A stretch of 64,000 bases of DNA, from contig JADGEX010000001.1 in NCBI GenBank assembly GCA_016744135.1, forward strand, positions 2,181,029 to 2,245,028. The letters run 5' to 3'. Position 1 is the first letter of the stretch. Each line of letters opens with the position of its first letter. Shown here piece by piece: positions 1-8,210 of the stretch. The stretch comes from Pseudodesulfovibrio sp. Its GTDB lineage: Bacteria > Desulfobacterota > Desulfovibrionia > Desulfovibrionales > Desulfovibrionaceae. The notes under the pieces were generated by a model. The model did no database searches, was not told where the DNA came from, and was given only the letters and a program-made list of their open reading frames with translations. The position numbers and the translations under genes are program-made.

Positions 1-834
1 TTCGGCGGTCACGGTTTCGTATGAAAAGTCTTTACCCGTTTTGGCCGCATTGACCACGCTGTTTGCATGGTTTGCATCCATAAAATCACGGATGTTTTTG
101 CCCATCTTGTCGGTATCCGGGTGAGCGACGATGGTGCCTTTATTAGTCATGAGGAAGGCGTAGCCCGTGTCGAATGGTTTAATTTCATTAACGACTTTTT
201 GTAAGTCGTTAAGGTAGAAATCAACGCCGACAATGCCGATGTTCTTACCGTTCTTTTTGATAGGATGCCCTGTGGAGGCAAGCCAGAATTTTTTGCCATC
301 CACTTCCCACGGGTACGGCTCGGTAATGGTTTCAATGGACCCGGACATGGGTTTGGCAAACCACTCTTCGTTTTCAAAGTCACCGGCACCGGCAAAGCTG
401 GGAACAATGGCTCCACCATCGCGGTGGAACCATGTGCGGTATGCGCCGTTGTATGTGCCTCTGTATTCTTCTTCACGGTCATCGAAATTATCGGGGGGGA
501 AGGTACACCATGCACCAGCAAGTTCATCGTGTCGGTCAAGAACATCAATGACAAAGGCATCAAGGTATTCGCGATCAGGAATGGTAGAATAATTGACCCC
601 TTGTTCATAAGCCGCAGCCATGGTTCGGGTGGCTGTCATTGCCAGATCCATGGTTTCACCCACTTCAAGGCTGTGGCCATATGCTAACCTGTGCGCGTTT
701 TCAGAGGCTTGTTCAACGGCCATATCCTGCGCTTTGAAGGTCAGAATGACGGTGCTGGCAGTCATCACTATAAGGACGACAATGAATGTGGGCAGCAAAA
801 TTTTGAGCTTGAGGCTCCAGTCCTTGAAACGCAT
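1..834 (-). CDS. methyl-accepting chemotaxis protein, N-terminal sensor part (3' end outside window)
   Basis: The reading frame is open from an ATG at 834 to the window edge (278 codons), with AAGGAGAAG just before the start. Residues ~8-30 are a hydrophobic signal-anchor (KILLPTFIVVLIVMTAS). The following periplasmic region has the look of a double-Cache sensor: WFHRDG, WFAKP, YPWEVDGKKFWLAST, IGIVGVDFYL and GYAFLMTNKGTIVAHPD. Such sensors bind small ligands, often amino or organic acids, and signal through HAMP and MCP domains. Those domains would lie beyond position 1, so assignment as a chemotaxis receptor rather than a Cache histidine kinase or diguanylate cyclase is inference. The gene appears to be monocistronic at its 5' side. 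Confidence 0.75.
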   Translation of the reverse strand, partial: MRFKDWSLKLKILLPTFIVVLIVMTASTVILTFKAQDMAVEQASENAHRLAYGHSLEVGETMDLAMTATRTMAAAYEQGVNYSTIPDREYLDAFVIDVLDRHDELAGAWCTFPPDNFDDREEEYRGTYNGAYRTWFHRDGGAIVPSFAGAGDFENEEWFAKPMSGSIETITEPYPWEVDGKKFWLASTGHPIKKNGKNIGIVGVDFYLNDLQKVVNEIKPFDTGYAFLMTNKGTIVAHPDTDKMGKNIRDFMDANHANSVVNAAKTGKDFSYETVTAE

Positions 835-998
835 CACTTCTCCTTGGATTACGTGAAGGGGTTGGTCTTTCGTAATATATCGGCAGCTATCTAATAGTAC
901 TTTATGTGAAAAGATACTGTGACAACATTATATTTTGCCCCATGGTGGAGAAGAAGGGCAGGAGTCGATTTTGGCTGGGAGTAGAATGGAAAGAGGAA

Positions 999-1667
999 TT
1001 AAATCAGGCCGGCTGACGCCAATTCGTCCATGAGTTGTGCGACATTGGAACAGATGAAGTTCGGGGGGGAGTCGGTGAAGGCGTCGGCGTTGGCGTTTCC
1101 ACTGGTCACGGCGGCAGAAAGGGTACCTGCTCGATGGCCTGTTTCAACATCCATTGGATGATCTCCGACCATGAGAGATTTGGTCGGGTCGGCGCCGATG
1201 ACTGTGAGTGCTTGGTACAGGTGGGCGGGGTCAGGTTTGAGCTTGGATGCCACCTCACGGGGAATGAAGACACGTGTGTATTGTTCGATGTCAGGGAATA
1301 CCGTTTTGACTGCCGGAGAAATATTACGGGTGATCACCCCCGCGGCAACGCGTCGTTTTGCCAGGTCGGCAAGAACCGGTCTGGTAAATTCGAACAATGT
1401 ACCATCTCTGGCTGCATCCAGTTCCATGGCCGTAATGACCAATCGTCCGCGTGACAAAAATTCCATACCTTCAGCCCGGTCACGCTTCATGACCTGACTG
1501 GAGAGGTCTTCCAACCACTCGAGTGCGGGGCTGGAGTTTGGTACAGGGCGTTCGTCCATGAAGACTTCGCCAAGTGCGGCGATTTTGGTCTTCATCCAGT
1601 CAAAGTCCAGAGGGACATCGGCTAGAGTGCCGTCAAAATCAAAAATTATGGCGTCGAGTTTGCCCAT
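999..1667 (-). CDS. HAD-superfamily hydrolase, phosphoglycolate phosphatase-like
   Basis: A 222-residue cytoplasmic HAD hydrolase. Motif I is DFDGTLADV near residue 10, where the first Asp is the nucleophile. Motif II/III is represented by VITRN and the Lys in ASKLKPDP, and motif IV by MVGDHPMDVETGHRAG. The small helical cap between motifs I and II fits the phosphoglycolate phosphatase/Gph subgroup. The exact substrate cannot be read from sequence. It starts 9 bp after the stop of the nfo-like gene and is probably its operon partner; a clear Shine-Dalgarno is lacking, which suggests translational coupling. If it is a Gph, it could remove phosphoglycolate formed at damaged DNA ends, which would fit the AP endonuclease neighbour; that link is speculation. 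Confidence 0.85.
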   Translation of the reverse strand: MGKLDAIIFDFDGTLADVPLDFDWMKTKIAALGEVFMDERPVPNSSPALEWLEDLSSQVMKRDRAEGMEFLSRGRLVITAMELDAARDGTLFEFTRPVLADLAKRRVAAGVITRNISPAVKTVFPDIEQYTRVFIPREVASKLKPDPAHLYQALTVIGADPTKSLMVGDHPMDVETGHRAGTLSAAVTSGNANADAFTDSPPNFICSNVAQLMDELASAGLI

Positions 1668-1676
1668 GCGTGAGAC

Positions 1677-2528
1677 CTATATCTTTTGCGCGAGTTCTCG
1701 CAAGGTCTGTAGATTGCGGATATCATCCTGCAAGTTTTTGTCTTTGGGGGTCTCAAGTGTCTTGGGGACATCGGTAAAGCGAGCGTCCTGCATGAGGTTG
1801 CGGAAGCCATCCAGTCCGATGGTCCCTTTGCCTATGTGCTCGTGTCGATCCTTGTGAGAATTGAATTCGTTCTTGGTATCGTTCATGTGGAAGAATTTGA
1901 GTCGGTCCAATCCGATGGTGCGATCAAACGCCGCAAAGGTGGCCGCGTAGACTTCAGGGGTGCGGATGTCGTATCCGGCGGCAAAGGTGTGACATGTGTC
2001 GTAACACACGCCGAGTCGTTCGGGATACTTGGATACTTGGATGATGGCGGCCAGTTCTTCAAATGTGGAACCGAGGTTGGTCCCTTGGCCTGCTGTGGTT
2101 TCAAGCAGGACCATGGCCGTTTTCGTGCCGGACTGTTCGATTGCGATATCCAGATTGGCCGCATACCGTGCAACTCCAACTTCAACGCCGTCGCCCAGAT
2201 GCGAACCGGGATGTGTTACCAGCCATGACACGGACAACGCCTCAATACGTCGGAGCTCTTCGGCGAACCCCAGTATGGAGCGGTCGACTTGTTCCGGCTT
2301 ATTGGACGCGAGATTGATGAGGTATGAGTCATGAGCTGCAATAGGATGGTTCCCCCATTGCTCCCATGCCATGGAAAAAAGCTCAATGTCATACCCGGTC
2401 AGCGGCGGAATCTTCCATTGCCGCTGGTTCCGGGTAAATATCTGCAACGCGGTGCCGCCGACCATGCCAATGCGTTCGAAGGCCATGTGCAGGCCTCCGG
2501 CAATAGACATATGGGCACCGAGATACAT
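1677..2528 (-). CDS. nfo: deoxyribonuclease IV / AP endonuclease (endonuclease IV)
   Basis: A 283-residue protein of the endonuclease IV family, which cleaves DNA 5' to abasic sites during base excision repair. Family landmarks are in order: GAHMSIAGG at the N-terminus, LLETTAGQG near residue 145, VCYDTCHTFAAGYD near 180, and FHMNDTKNEFNSHKDRHEH near 215, together supplying the His/Glu/Asp ligands of the trinuclear zinc site. The length is typical. The gene sits 5 bp downstream of a small conserved ORF and 9 bp upstream of a HAD phosphatase, forming a three-gene leftward operon. The ribosome site is weak, so coupling to the upstream gene is likely. Confidence 0.93.
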   Translation of the reverse strand: MYLGAHMSIAGGLHMAFERIGMVGGTALQIFTRNQRQWKIPPLTGYDIELFSMAWEQWGNHPIAAHDSYLINLASNKPEQVDRSILGFAEELRRIEALSVSWLVTHPGSHLGDGVEVGVARYAANLDIAIEQSGTKTAMVLLETTAGQGTNLGSTFEELAAIIQVSKYPERLGVCYDTCHTFAAGYDIRTPEVYAATFAAFDRTIGLDRLKFFHMNDTKNEFNSHKDRHEHIGKGTIGLDGFRNLMQDARFTDVPKTLETPKDKNLQDDIRNLQTLRELAQKI

Positions 2529-2533
2529 GATCT

Positions 2534-2815
2534 TTAGGAAATCCAGCCGCTCAGTGCGTCAACGATCTTCTGGGCCTGGGCCTGGCTGGAAATGTTGAAT
2601 TTGGATTTGGGGCGGTAGGTGCCGTCGACTTTCTGATAGCGACGGATGGTGTATTTTTCCGGGCCGTATTCGCCCTTGGCGCGGTTGAGTTCTTGATATC
2701 GGAAGACAATGGTGGTCCATGCGCCCTTGGACAGGATGACCTTGTCCAACTCTTTCACAATGAGTTGGTTGTCCTCAGAATAATTGATGGTAATTTCGTC
2801 CACGTTGGATGCCAT
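2534..2815 (-). CDS. small conserved protein of unknown function
   Basis: A 93-residue charged protein starting MASNVDEITIN at 2815, chosen because AAGGAGT precedes this ATG; an in-frame extension to 2896 has no ribosome site. It contains a beta-rich stretch (IVKELDKVILSKGAWTTIVF), then YQELNRAKGEYGPEKYTIRRY and a Lys/Gln-rich helical end (FNISSQAQAQKIVDAL). There is no signal peptide and no cysteine. I do not recognise a named domain. It is the first gene of the operon with nfo and the HAD phosphatase, so a house-keeping or nucleic-acid role is possible but unproven. Confidence 0.75.
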   Translation of the reverse strand: MASNVDEITINYSEDNQLIVKELDKVILSKGAWTTIVFRYQELNRAKGEYGPEKYTIRRYQKVDGTYRPKSKFNISSQAQAQKIVDALSGWIS

Positions 2816-3092
2816 GATGCACTCCTTAAATATATGTCGTCTACCCGATCCGGGCAGCAGGGGCTTACCCATACATATGTCGATGACAGATGGCAACCCC
2901 CGGATTTCAAGGGTTCCCGGCTCTTAAAAGTTTTTTGAGAGGTCTTTCTGGTGTGCTATTGGGCTTGGCGTGCTTTGGAATGGTTAATGATAACTGGTTT
3001 TCGTAAGTGAAATTTTGCACATCGGAAATCATGTATGAAAATTTTGTAGGAAGGGTGTTTTTGACATCATAAAGCGTTCGAAAGAGACCTCC

Positions 3093-3923
3093 CTAGAGAA
3101 ACATAAGCAACGAAAGGGCCATAACGGCCATTCCTGCGATGAGTCCATAGACAGATAAATGGTGCTCGCCGAATTCTTCGGCAGCAGGGAGGAGTTCATC
3201 AAAGGAGATGAACACCATGATTCCGGCTACTCCGGCAAACAGAACACCGAAGAGTGTGGGAGAAAAGAACGGCATCAGGACGAGGTACCCGATGAGGGCT
3301 CCAACGGGTTCGGACAGGCCGGACAGGAAAGAGTAGAGGAATGCTTTTTTGCGATCACCAGTTGCGTAATAAAGGGGGATGGACACGGCAATTCCCTCGG
3401 GAATGTTGTGTATAGCGATAGCCACGGCAATGGCCATGCCCAGAGCCGGGTCAGTCAGGGCCGCGGTGAAGGTCGCAAGTCCTTCGGGAAAGTTGTGGAT
3501 GGCAATGGCGATAGCCGCGAACATGCCGGTTCTTCTGAGCTTGTCGAAGTCATGCATTTCGTCTTTGGGCAGATTTTCCTTGCCTTGGTCCATTTCTTCA
3601 ATGGAGTGCATCTCATGCGGGTTTTCATAGCTGGGCACGAATTTGTCGATGATGGCGATAAAGGCGATGCCCCCGAAAAAAGAAAGTACCGTGACCCAGG
3701 ACGCAGTGACACCACCGAGTTCGGTCGTAAGTGCGTCTTTTGCTTTGACCAGGATCTCCACGAACGAGACGTAGATCATGACCCCTGCGGAAAATCCGAG
3801 TGCAAGAGAAAGGAATTTCGTATTGGTCCGTCGGGCAAAAAAAGCGATGGCGGAGCCGATGCCGGTGGAAAGTCCGGCGAACACTGTCAGGCCGAAGGCG
3901 AAGAGTACGGTTTGGGTATCCAT
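3093..3923 (-). CDS. ZIP-family divalent metal transporter (ZupT/GufA-like)
   Basis: An inner-membrane protein of 276 residues if started at [11 protein letters not shown] (ATG 3923); a TTG ten codons upstream is possible. About eight hydrophobic segments are visible. The two ZIP metal-site signatures are present: [10 protein letters not shown] in TM4 and [18 protein letters not shown] in TM5, each with the HN(x)PEG core. A cytosolic loop (residues ~110-140) is rich in His, Glu and Asp ([13 protein letters not shown]). Members import zinc, iron or other divalent cations. It is transcribed divergently from the binding-protein pair starting at 4039, one of which is ZnuA-like, so a shared metal-homeostasis theme is plausible. 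Confidence 0.88.
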   Translation of the reverse strand: MDTQTVLFAFGLTVFAGLSTGIGSAIAFFARRTNTKFLSLALGFSAGVMIYVSFVEILVKAKDALTTELGGVTASWVTVLSFFGGIAFIAIIDKFVPSYENPHEMHSIEEMDQGKENLPKDEMHDFDKLRRTGMFAAIAIAIHNFPEGLATFTAALTDPALGMAIAVAIAIHNIPEGIAVSIPLYYATGDRKKAFLYSFLSGLSEPVGALIGYLVLMPFFSPTLFGVLFAGVAGIMVFISFDELLPAAEEFGEHHLSVYGLIAGMAVMALSLLMFL

Positions 3924-4038
3924 CTGGTCTGTATACCCAAAAAAAGGGCACAATGCATCCGGGAAATGAGAGTGGGCCGGTTAGTGGTAGCGGAGACTAC
4001 GGCTGGTGTGGTAGTTCAAAGCCAGCGGGAGGCTGGAT

Positions 4039-5151
4039 GTGAGGAATTTGATCAGAACAGTATGCGTGTTTATTTTTTTGTTTGGGATGAGTGCGCCGTC
4101 CAACGCATCTGATAAAGTCTCAGTCGCTTTTTTGAATCCCGCGGCACAAGGGGATGTTTTTTTTCAGCTTTTGACCGATTTTATGCAGGCTGCTGCAGAC
4201 GACCTCGGGTTCGATCTGGACGTTTATTACGGTGGTCGAAATCATGTCCTTATAGATGAGAATGTGAAGGCACTTTTTTCTCGTGACACATTGCCTCAGT
4301 ATATTGTCGGCATGAATGCTCGTGGTGCAGGGGAACTTCTTTTGGCTCAAGCTGAAGCGGCTGGAATCAAGACGGTGTTTATCAATCAGAGTTTTTTGGG
4401 TGAAGAACGAAAGAGCGCGGGGAGACCGGGCGAAAAATATACGCATTGGCTTTTTGAATATCTCCCAGATGACACACATGCCGGATATCTTCTGGCAAGA
4501 ATACTCATAGAAAAGGCTTCGAGGGCCGGATTAGTTGATGCCGATGGTATGATTAATATCATTGCCGTGAGCGGACATGAAACTTCACCGGCATCTCTTC
4601 TTCGGGAAGAAGGATTACGAGAAGCGTTGGCAGAATACCCGAATGCCCGATTGCGTCAGATAATTCATGCGGGTTGGAAGCCGGACAGGGCCAAAGAGTT
4701 GAGTCAGAGGTTGTTGCGACGATATCCTGATACTTCCGTTGTCTGGGCAGCCAGTGATGCCATGGGGGCTGGCGTTGCCGAAGGCGTTCGTGAATTGGGA
4801 AAGCATCCCGGATCGAATATTTTGATTGGTGGCGTGGACTGGACGCGACATGCTCAGGAATTGCTTGGAAAGGGCGATTTTGCCGTTTCCGTTGGAGGGC
4901 ATTTTATGGACGGCGCGTGGGCGTTGGTCATGATGTATGATGCCATGCACGGTATTGCCGTCTCCCGTGCCAGCCAGTCCCATTTTTCCAGCCTGACTGC
5001 GCGTAATATTGTTGAATATAAAAAGCATTTTGGTGTCAGTGACTGGCGAAAAATAGATTTCACCAAATTTTCAAAGTATCTCAATCCAACGCTTAAGTAT
5101 TATGACTTTGGACTTGAAGCAGTCCTTGATCAAATGGAGACTCTCCAATGA
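4039..5151 (+). CDS. periplasmic substrate-binding protein, type 1 (sugar/autoinducer-like) fold
   Basis: A 370-residue secreted protein. The start is GTG at 4039, supported by GGGAGG nine bases upstream; a nearby ATG at 4037 reads directly into a stop. Residues 1-23 form a signal peptide (hydrophobic core VCVFIFLFGMSAP, cleavage near SNA-SD). The mature part has the two-lobe periplasmic binding pattern: VSVAFLNPAAQGDVFF, PQYIVGMNARGAG, GIKTVFINQS, NIIAVSGHETSPASLLREEG, TSVVWAASDAMGAGV and NILIGGVDW. No permease or ATPase is nearby, so it may feed a sensor rather than an importer. Its TGA overlaps the start of the ZnuA-like gene (ATGA), indicating co-expression. Confidence 0.75.
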   Translation: MRNLIRTVCVFIFLFGMSAPSNASDKVSVAFLNPAAQGDVFFQLLTDFMQAAADDLGFDLDVYYGGRNHVLIDENVKALFSRDTLPQYIVGMNARGAGELLLAQAEAAGIKTVFINQSFLGEERKSAGRPGEKYTHWLFEYLPDDTHAGYLLARILIEKASRAGLVDADGMINIIAVSGHETSPASLLREEGLREALAEYPNARLRQIIHAGWKPDRAKELSQRLLRRYPDTSVVWAASDAMGAGVAEGVRELGKHPGSNILIGGVDWTRHAQELLGKGDFAVSVGGHFMDGAWALVMMYDAMHGIAVSRASQSHFSSLTARNIVEYKKHFGVSDWRKIDFTKFSKYLNPTLKYYDFGLEAVLDQMETLQ

Positions 5152-6032
5152 ACAGATTGAAATTTTTTGTCCTTTTTGCAGCATTGTTGCTTTATGTAGT
5201 CCCTACGCGTGCAGAAGGCATGACAGTCACGGTGTCCATTGCACCTTTAAAGTACTTTGTTGAATCAATCGGCGGAGATCTGGTTGAAGTCGAGGTCATG
5301 GTTTCGTCCGGCGCAAGTCCGGCCACCTATGAGCCGAAGCCCCGTCAGATGGTCGCTTTGACCCGGTCGAAACTGTATATCGCGATTGGTGTCCCTTTTG
5401 AGAGGGCGTGGTTGCCTCGTATGCATAGTGCGAACCCGGATATGACCGTGGTCAAATCGACATCAGGGATGCATCTGTTACCTATGGCTTCGCATCATCA
5501 CCATCAGGATGGGAACGAAGTGCTTCAGGTTGAACAGGGCAAACGCATTCTTGATCCACATGTCTGGAATTCTCCGAAAATGGCCCGGGAACTGGCGGCG
5601 GTCATCCTTTCTGCCCTTGTTCGGGCCGATGCCGCAGGAAGTCCTGTTTATCGGAAAAATTATGATCAGCTGATGGCGAAAATTAATGAAGTGGACACTG
5701 AAATCAAGGGTTTACTGGCAGGCAGCAAGGGAAAACATTTTCTGACATATCACCCGTCATGGGGATATTTTGCCCATGATTATGGTTTGGTGCAGGTGCC
5801 TGTGGAGCTGGAAGGCAAACATCCCGGTCCCAGAGAACTGGCCAAGGTTATTGAGTTGGCCAAAGAGGAATCCATCAAGGCCGTTTTTGTTCAGCCGCAA
5901 TTTTCTGCCAAGTCAGCACAGACCATCGCCGACGCTATTGGCGGTCAGCTAGTCGTGGCTGATCCTCTTGCGGAAGATTGGGCAGACAATCTGGTCAATA
6001 TAGCCAGACAATTTAGTATAACTCTTCGTTAA
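5148..6032 (+). CDS. ZnuA/TroA-like metal ABC transporter substrate-binding protein
   Basis: A 294-residue periplasmic protein of the cluster A-I (SBP_bac_9) family that captures Zn or Mn. A signal peptide covers residues 1-22 (FFVLFAALLLYVVPTRA). Expected ligand regions are present: SIAPLKYFVESIGG at the N-terminus, a short His-rich loop ASHHHHQDGN near residue 115, DPHVWNSPKMA near 141, FLTYHPSWGYFAHDYGL near 200 and a C-terminal VADPLAEDW. The pattern fits zinc rather than iron. It overlaps the upstream binding-protein gene by four bases. The znuB/znuC membrane and ATPase genes are absent from the window, so its transporter must be encoded elsewhere. Confidence 0.88.
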   Translation: MNRLKFFVLFAALLLYVVPTRAEGMTVTVSIAPLKYFVESIGGDLVEVEVMVSSGASPATYEPKPRQMVALTRSKLYIAIGVPFERAWLPRMHSANPDMTVVKSTSGMHLLPMASHHHHQDGNEVLQVEQGKRILDPHVWNSPKMARELAAVILSALVRADAAGSPVYRKNYDQLMAKINEVDTEIKGLLAGSKGKHFLTYHPSWGYFAHDYGLVQVPVELEGKHPGPRELAKVIELAKEESIKAVFVQPQFSAKSAQTIADAIGGQLVVADPLAEDWADNLVNIARQFSITLR

Positions 6033-6054
6033 TATTAAATCTTATTTGAAAGGG

Positions 6055-7086
6055 TTACATGTTTTCAGCTTTGAGCTGACCACATGCCGCTTCGATATCC
6101 GAGCCCATGGAACGACGGATAAAGGCGGTCAATCCGTGATCCCACAGACGTTTTTCAAAGGCTTCAACCTTGCCTCGATCGGGTGCGTCATAGGGCATAC
6201 CCTCGGTGGCGTTGTACGCGATGAGGTTGATCTTGCCCTTTCTGCGATCAACGAGACGGGCCAGTTGGTCCGCGTGTTCCATTGAATCGTTCACATCTTT
6301 TAAGAGCAGGTACTCAAAGGTGATCCGTTCGCGTTGACGCATGGGATAGGCCCGGAGGCTGTCCATGAGGTCGTTGATATGCACTTTGGCGGCCTTGGGC
6401 ATGATCTTGGCGCGCAATTCCTGCGTGGGAGCATGTAGGGAAATGGCAGGCAGAGCTATTTCAAGGTCGCCCAAAATTTTAAGTTTGTCGGGGAAGCCGA
6501 CAGTGGAAACCATGGACCGGCGCCATGACAGAGACAGACCCCGTTCACACGGCAGGTCGGTCAATACCTTGATAAGAGTCTCGAGGTTGAGCAGCGGCTC
6601 ACCCATGCCCATGAACACGAGGTTCTTGAGCGGGTTCATGCCCTGATCTTCCAGATATTGGCGGCCTACCAGAATCTGTCCCATGATTTCGCCATAGGTC
6701 AGGTTGCGTTCAAAACCGAGCTTGCCGGTGTTGCAGAAAGTACACGCCATGGCACAGCCCACCTGAGTGGACAGGCATTGGGAGTAACGGTCATTCATGG
6801 GGATGAGCACGGTCTCGATGAGCGCACCGTCACCCATGCGCAACAGCAACTTGATGGTCCCATCCTTGCTCGTGGCGACTTTGGCGATTTCCGGCCAGGC
6901 AATGGTTGCCATGGTGGCGACTTTTTCCCGGAGCGGCTTGGACAGGTTGGTCATGGCGTCAATGTTGCGGACGCGCTTCTGCCACAGCCATTGCCAGATC
7001 TGTTCGGTACGGAAACGAGGTTCTTTTAAATCCTCGGCAACGAACGCCTCAAGGTCATTTTTTGTCAATTCAATAAGATTTTGCAT
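6055..7086 (-). CDS. rlmN: dual-specificity 23S rRNA A2503 / tRNA A37 C2-methyltransferase (radical SAM)
   Basis: A 343-residue radical SAM enzyme. The CxxxCxxC cluster motif is CAMACTFCNTGK near residue 115; it is followed by GMGEPLLNLE and the SAM-binding glycine region. The methyl-carrying cysteine is in AACGQL near the C-terminus, and the partner cysteine is the CTFC/CNTG region as in the family. The N-terminal RNA-binding module begins with LTKNDLEAFVAEDLKEPRFRTEQIWQW, typical of RlmN. It methylates C2 of A2503 in 23S rRNA and A37 in some tRNAs. The start has AAGGGA about nine bases upstream. It lies downstream of the O-acetylation pair but has its own spacing of ~47 bp. Confidence 0.95.
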   Translation of the reverse strand: MQNLIELTKNDLEAFVAEDLKEPRFRTEQIWQWLWQKRVRNIDAMTNLSKPLREKVATMATIAWPEIAKVATSKDGTIKLLLRMGDGALIETVLIPMNDRYSQCLSTQVGCAMACTFCNTGKLGFERNLTYGEIMGQILVGRQYLEDQGMNPLKNLVFMGMGEPLLNLETLIKVLTDLPCERGLSLSWRRSMVSTVGFPDKLKILGDLEIALPAISLHAPTQELRAKIMPKAAKVHINDLMDSLRAYPMRQRERITFEYLLLKDVNDSMEHADQLARLVDRRKGKINLIAYNATEGMPYDAPDRGKVEAFEKRLWDHGLTAFIRRSMGSDIEAACGQLKAENM

Positions 7087-7133
7087 GCGCGTCCCTTGTG
7101 TACGGCATGACCGGCTGTGTCAAGTCAGGGAGC

Positions 7134-8210
7134 TTATGGTGTTAGCTTGCCAGAGGCGATGAAGGTATTGAGAAATTTTATGTTGAGTATGTTCCGAAGT
7201 TCTGGGTCATTCTGGGCTATTGCTAACAGCATTATTGCATCAGCTCTGGAAGATGTGTGGAGGGCGTCAATAAAATCGTTACATTTAAGCCTCAGTTGAG
7301 CTGGGTTGAGGTAGTCAAGTGCGCCCAAAGATTTTGAATAATTTACGGTTTTTTCGACATATTTATATCCTGGATTGATCGATATCTCTTCATAGAGGGC
7401 AGGGGACAGAGGGGAAAAAATAACGATAACCTTTTTCCCCGCCTGCTTTAGCTCGGTAATACCTTGAAAAAAAGCATCTACAGACTCTTTTTCCAATTGG
7501 TTGTGATAGCTGAATCCTTGGGAGCCGTTTCGAGCTTTGATGTCTGCGACCATTTCTTCTTGAGTAGGCCCGACTAAATTTGAGTTGTGGAAAGAACCGT
7601 CAGCAGCAAATCCTGCATTGTTTTCTATGCCCCTGATACCGATGTTGCATAGCGCATTCTGGTTGAACCAGACGGAACGACGTATGAGTTTGACAATGTC
7701 GATCTTGCCTTCAAGTATGTATTTGGACGGGAGAAAAAACATGTCCAGACTACGTTCTGTGCCGGTGGATTGTGTGAATTTGTGGCCACCTGTTATTTTT
7801 CGTAACGGCTTTCTGAACCACCAGAAATCCATGATGACTATCACTGTTTGTGGCGAGTGATCACTGGCGAGAACATGGAAGAATTCCAAGGCATTTCGAA
7901 CGCTGCCTACCACTCGGCCGCAATTGACCATCTGTTTGTTGAAAAAGACTTGTCTGAACTGCAAGGTTCGGGAAGATCCGACCATTACAACGTCGCCTTT
8001 GCGCTGAGAATAAAGGGCGTACTTATAAGAAGCATGGTCGTTGTTAAAAAGAGGGCCATACAAAATATTCGGGTTTTTTTGTTGGATACTGACGATGTCC
8101 GCATAGGGTTGTGTCTCGCCTGCCATGAAAATTATGGCGAAATTGGCTCCGACATAGCCTCCGTAGAGCAGGATGACCGCTATGAATGCTGTGATGAATT
8201 GTTTTGGCAT
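7134..8210 (-). CDS. SGNH-hydrolase-like partner of the MBOAT acyltransferase
   Basis: A 358-residue protein with one N-terminal membrane anchor (residues 5-28, AFIAVILLYGGYVGANFAII) and an extracytoplasmic domain. A GxSR motif (VMVGSSRTLQFR, residues ~75-86) matches the SGNH block I serine, and NDFIDALHTSS near residue 315 looks like the C-terminal DxxH pair. Its start overlaps the stop of the MBOAT gene (TGATG), so the two are translationally coupled. Such pairs O-acylate exopolysaccharides, peptidoglycan or lipopolysaccharide; the polymer cannot be deduced here. The family link is by motif and context rather than a recognised full-length match. Confidence 0.65.
   Translation of the reverse strand: MPKQFITAFIAVILLYGGYVGANFAIIFMAGETQPYADIVSIQQKNPNILYGPLFNNDHASYKYALYSQRKGDVVMVGSSRTLQFRQVFFNKQMVNCGRVVGSVRNALEFFHVLASDHSPQTVIVIMDFWWFRKPLRKITGGHKFTQSTGTERSLDMFFLPSKYILEGKIDIVKLIRRSVWFNQNALCNIGIRGIENNAGFAADGSFHNSNLVGPTQEEMVADIKARNGSQGFSYHNQLEKESVDAFFQGITELKQAGKKVIVIFSPLSPALYEEISINPGYKYVEKTVNYSKSLGALDYLNPAQLRLKCNDFIDALHTSSRADAIMLLAIAQNDPELRNILNIKFLNTFIASGKLTP

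Noticed and set aside
3159-4112. 317-residue frame antisense to the ZIP transporter
   Set aside because: Gly/Glu-rich complement of transmembrane codons, overlaps the divergent promoter and the next gene.
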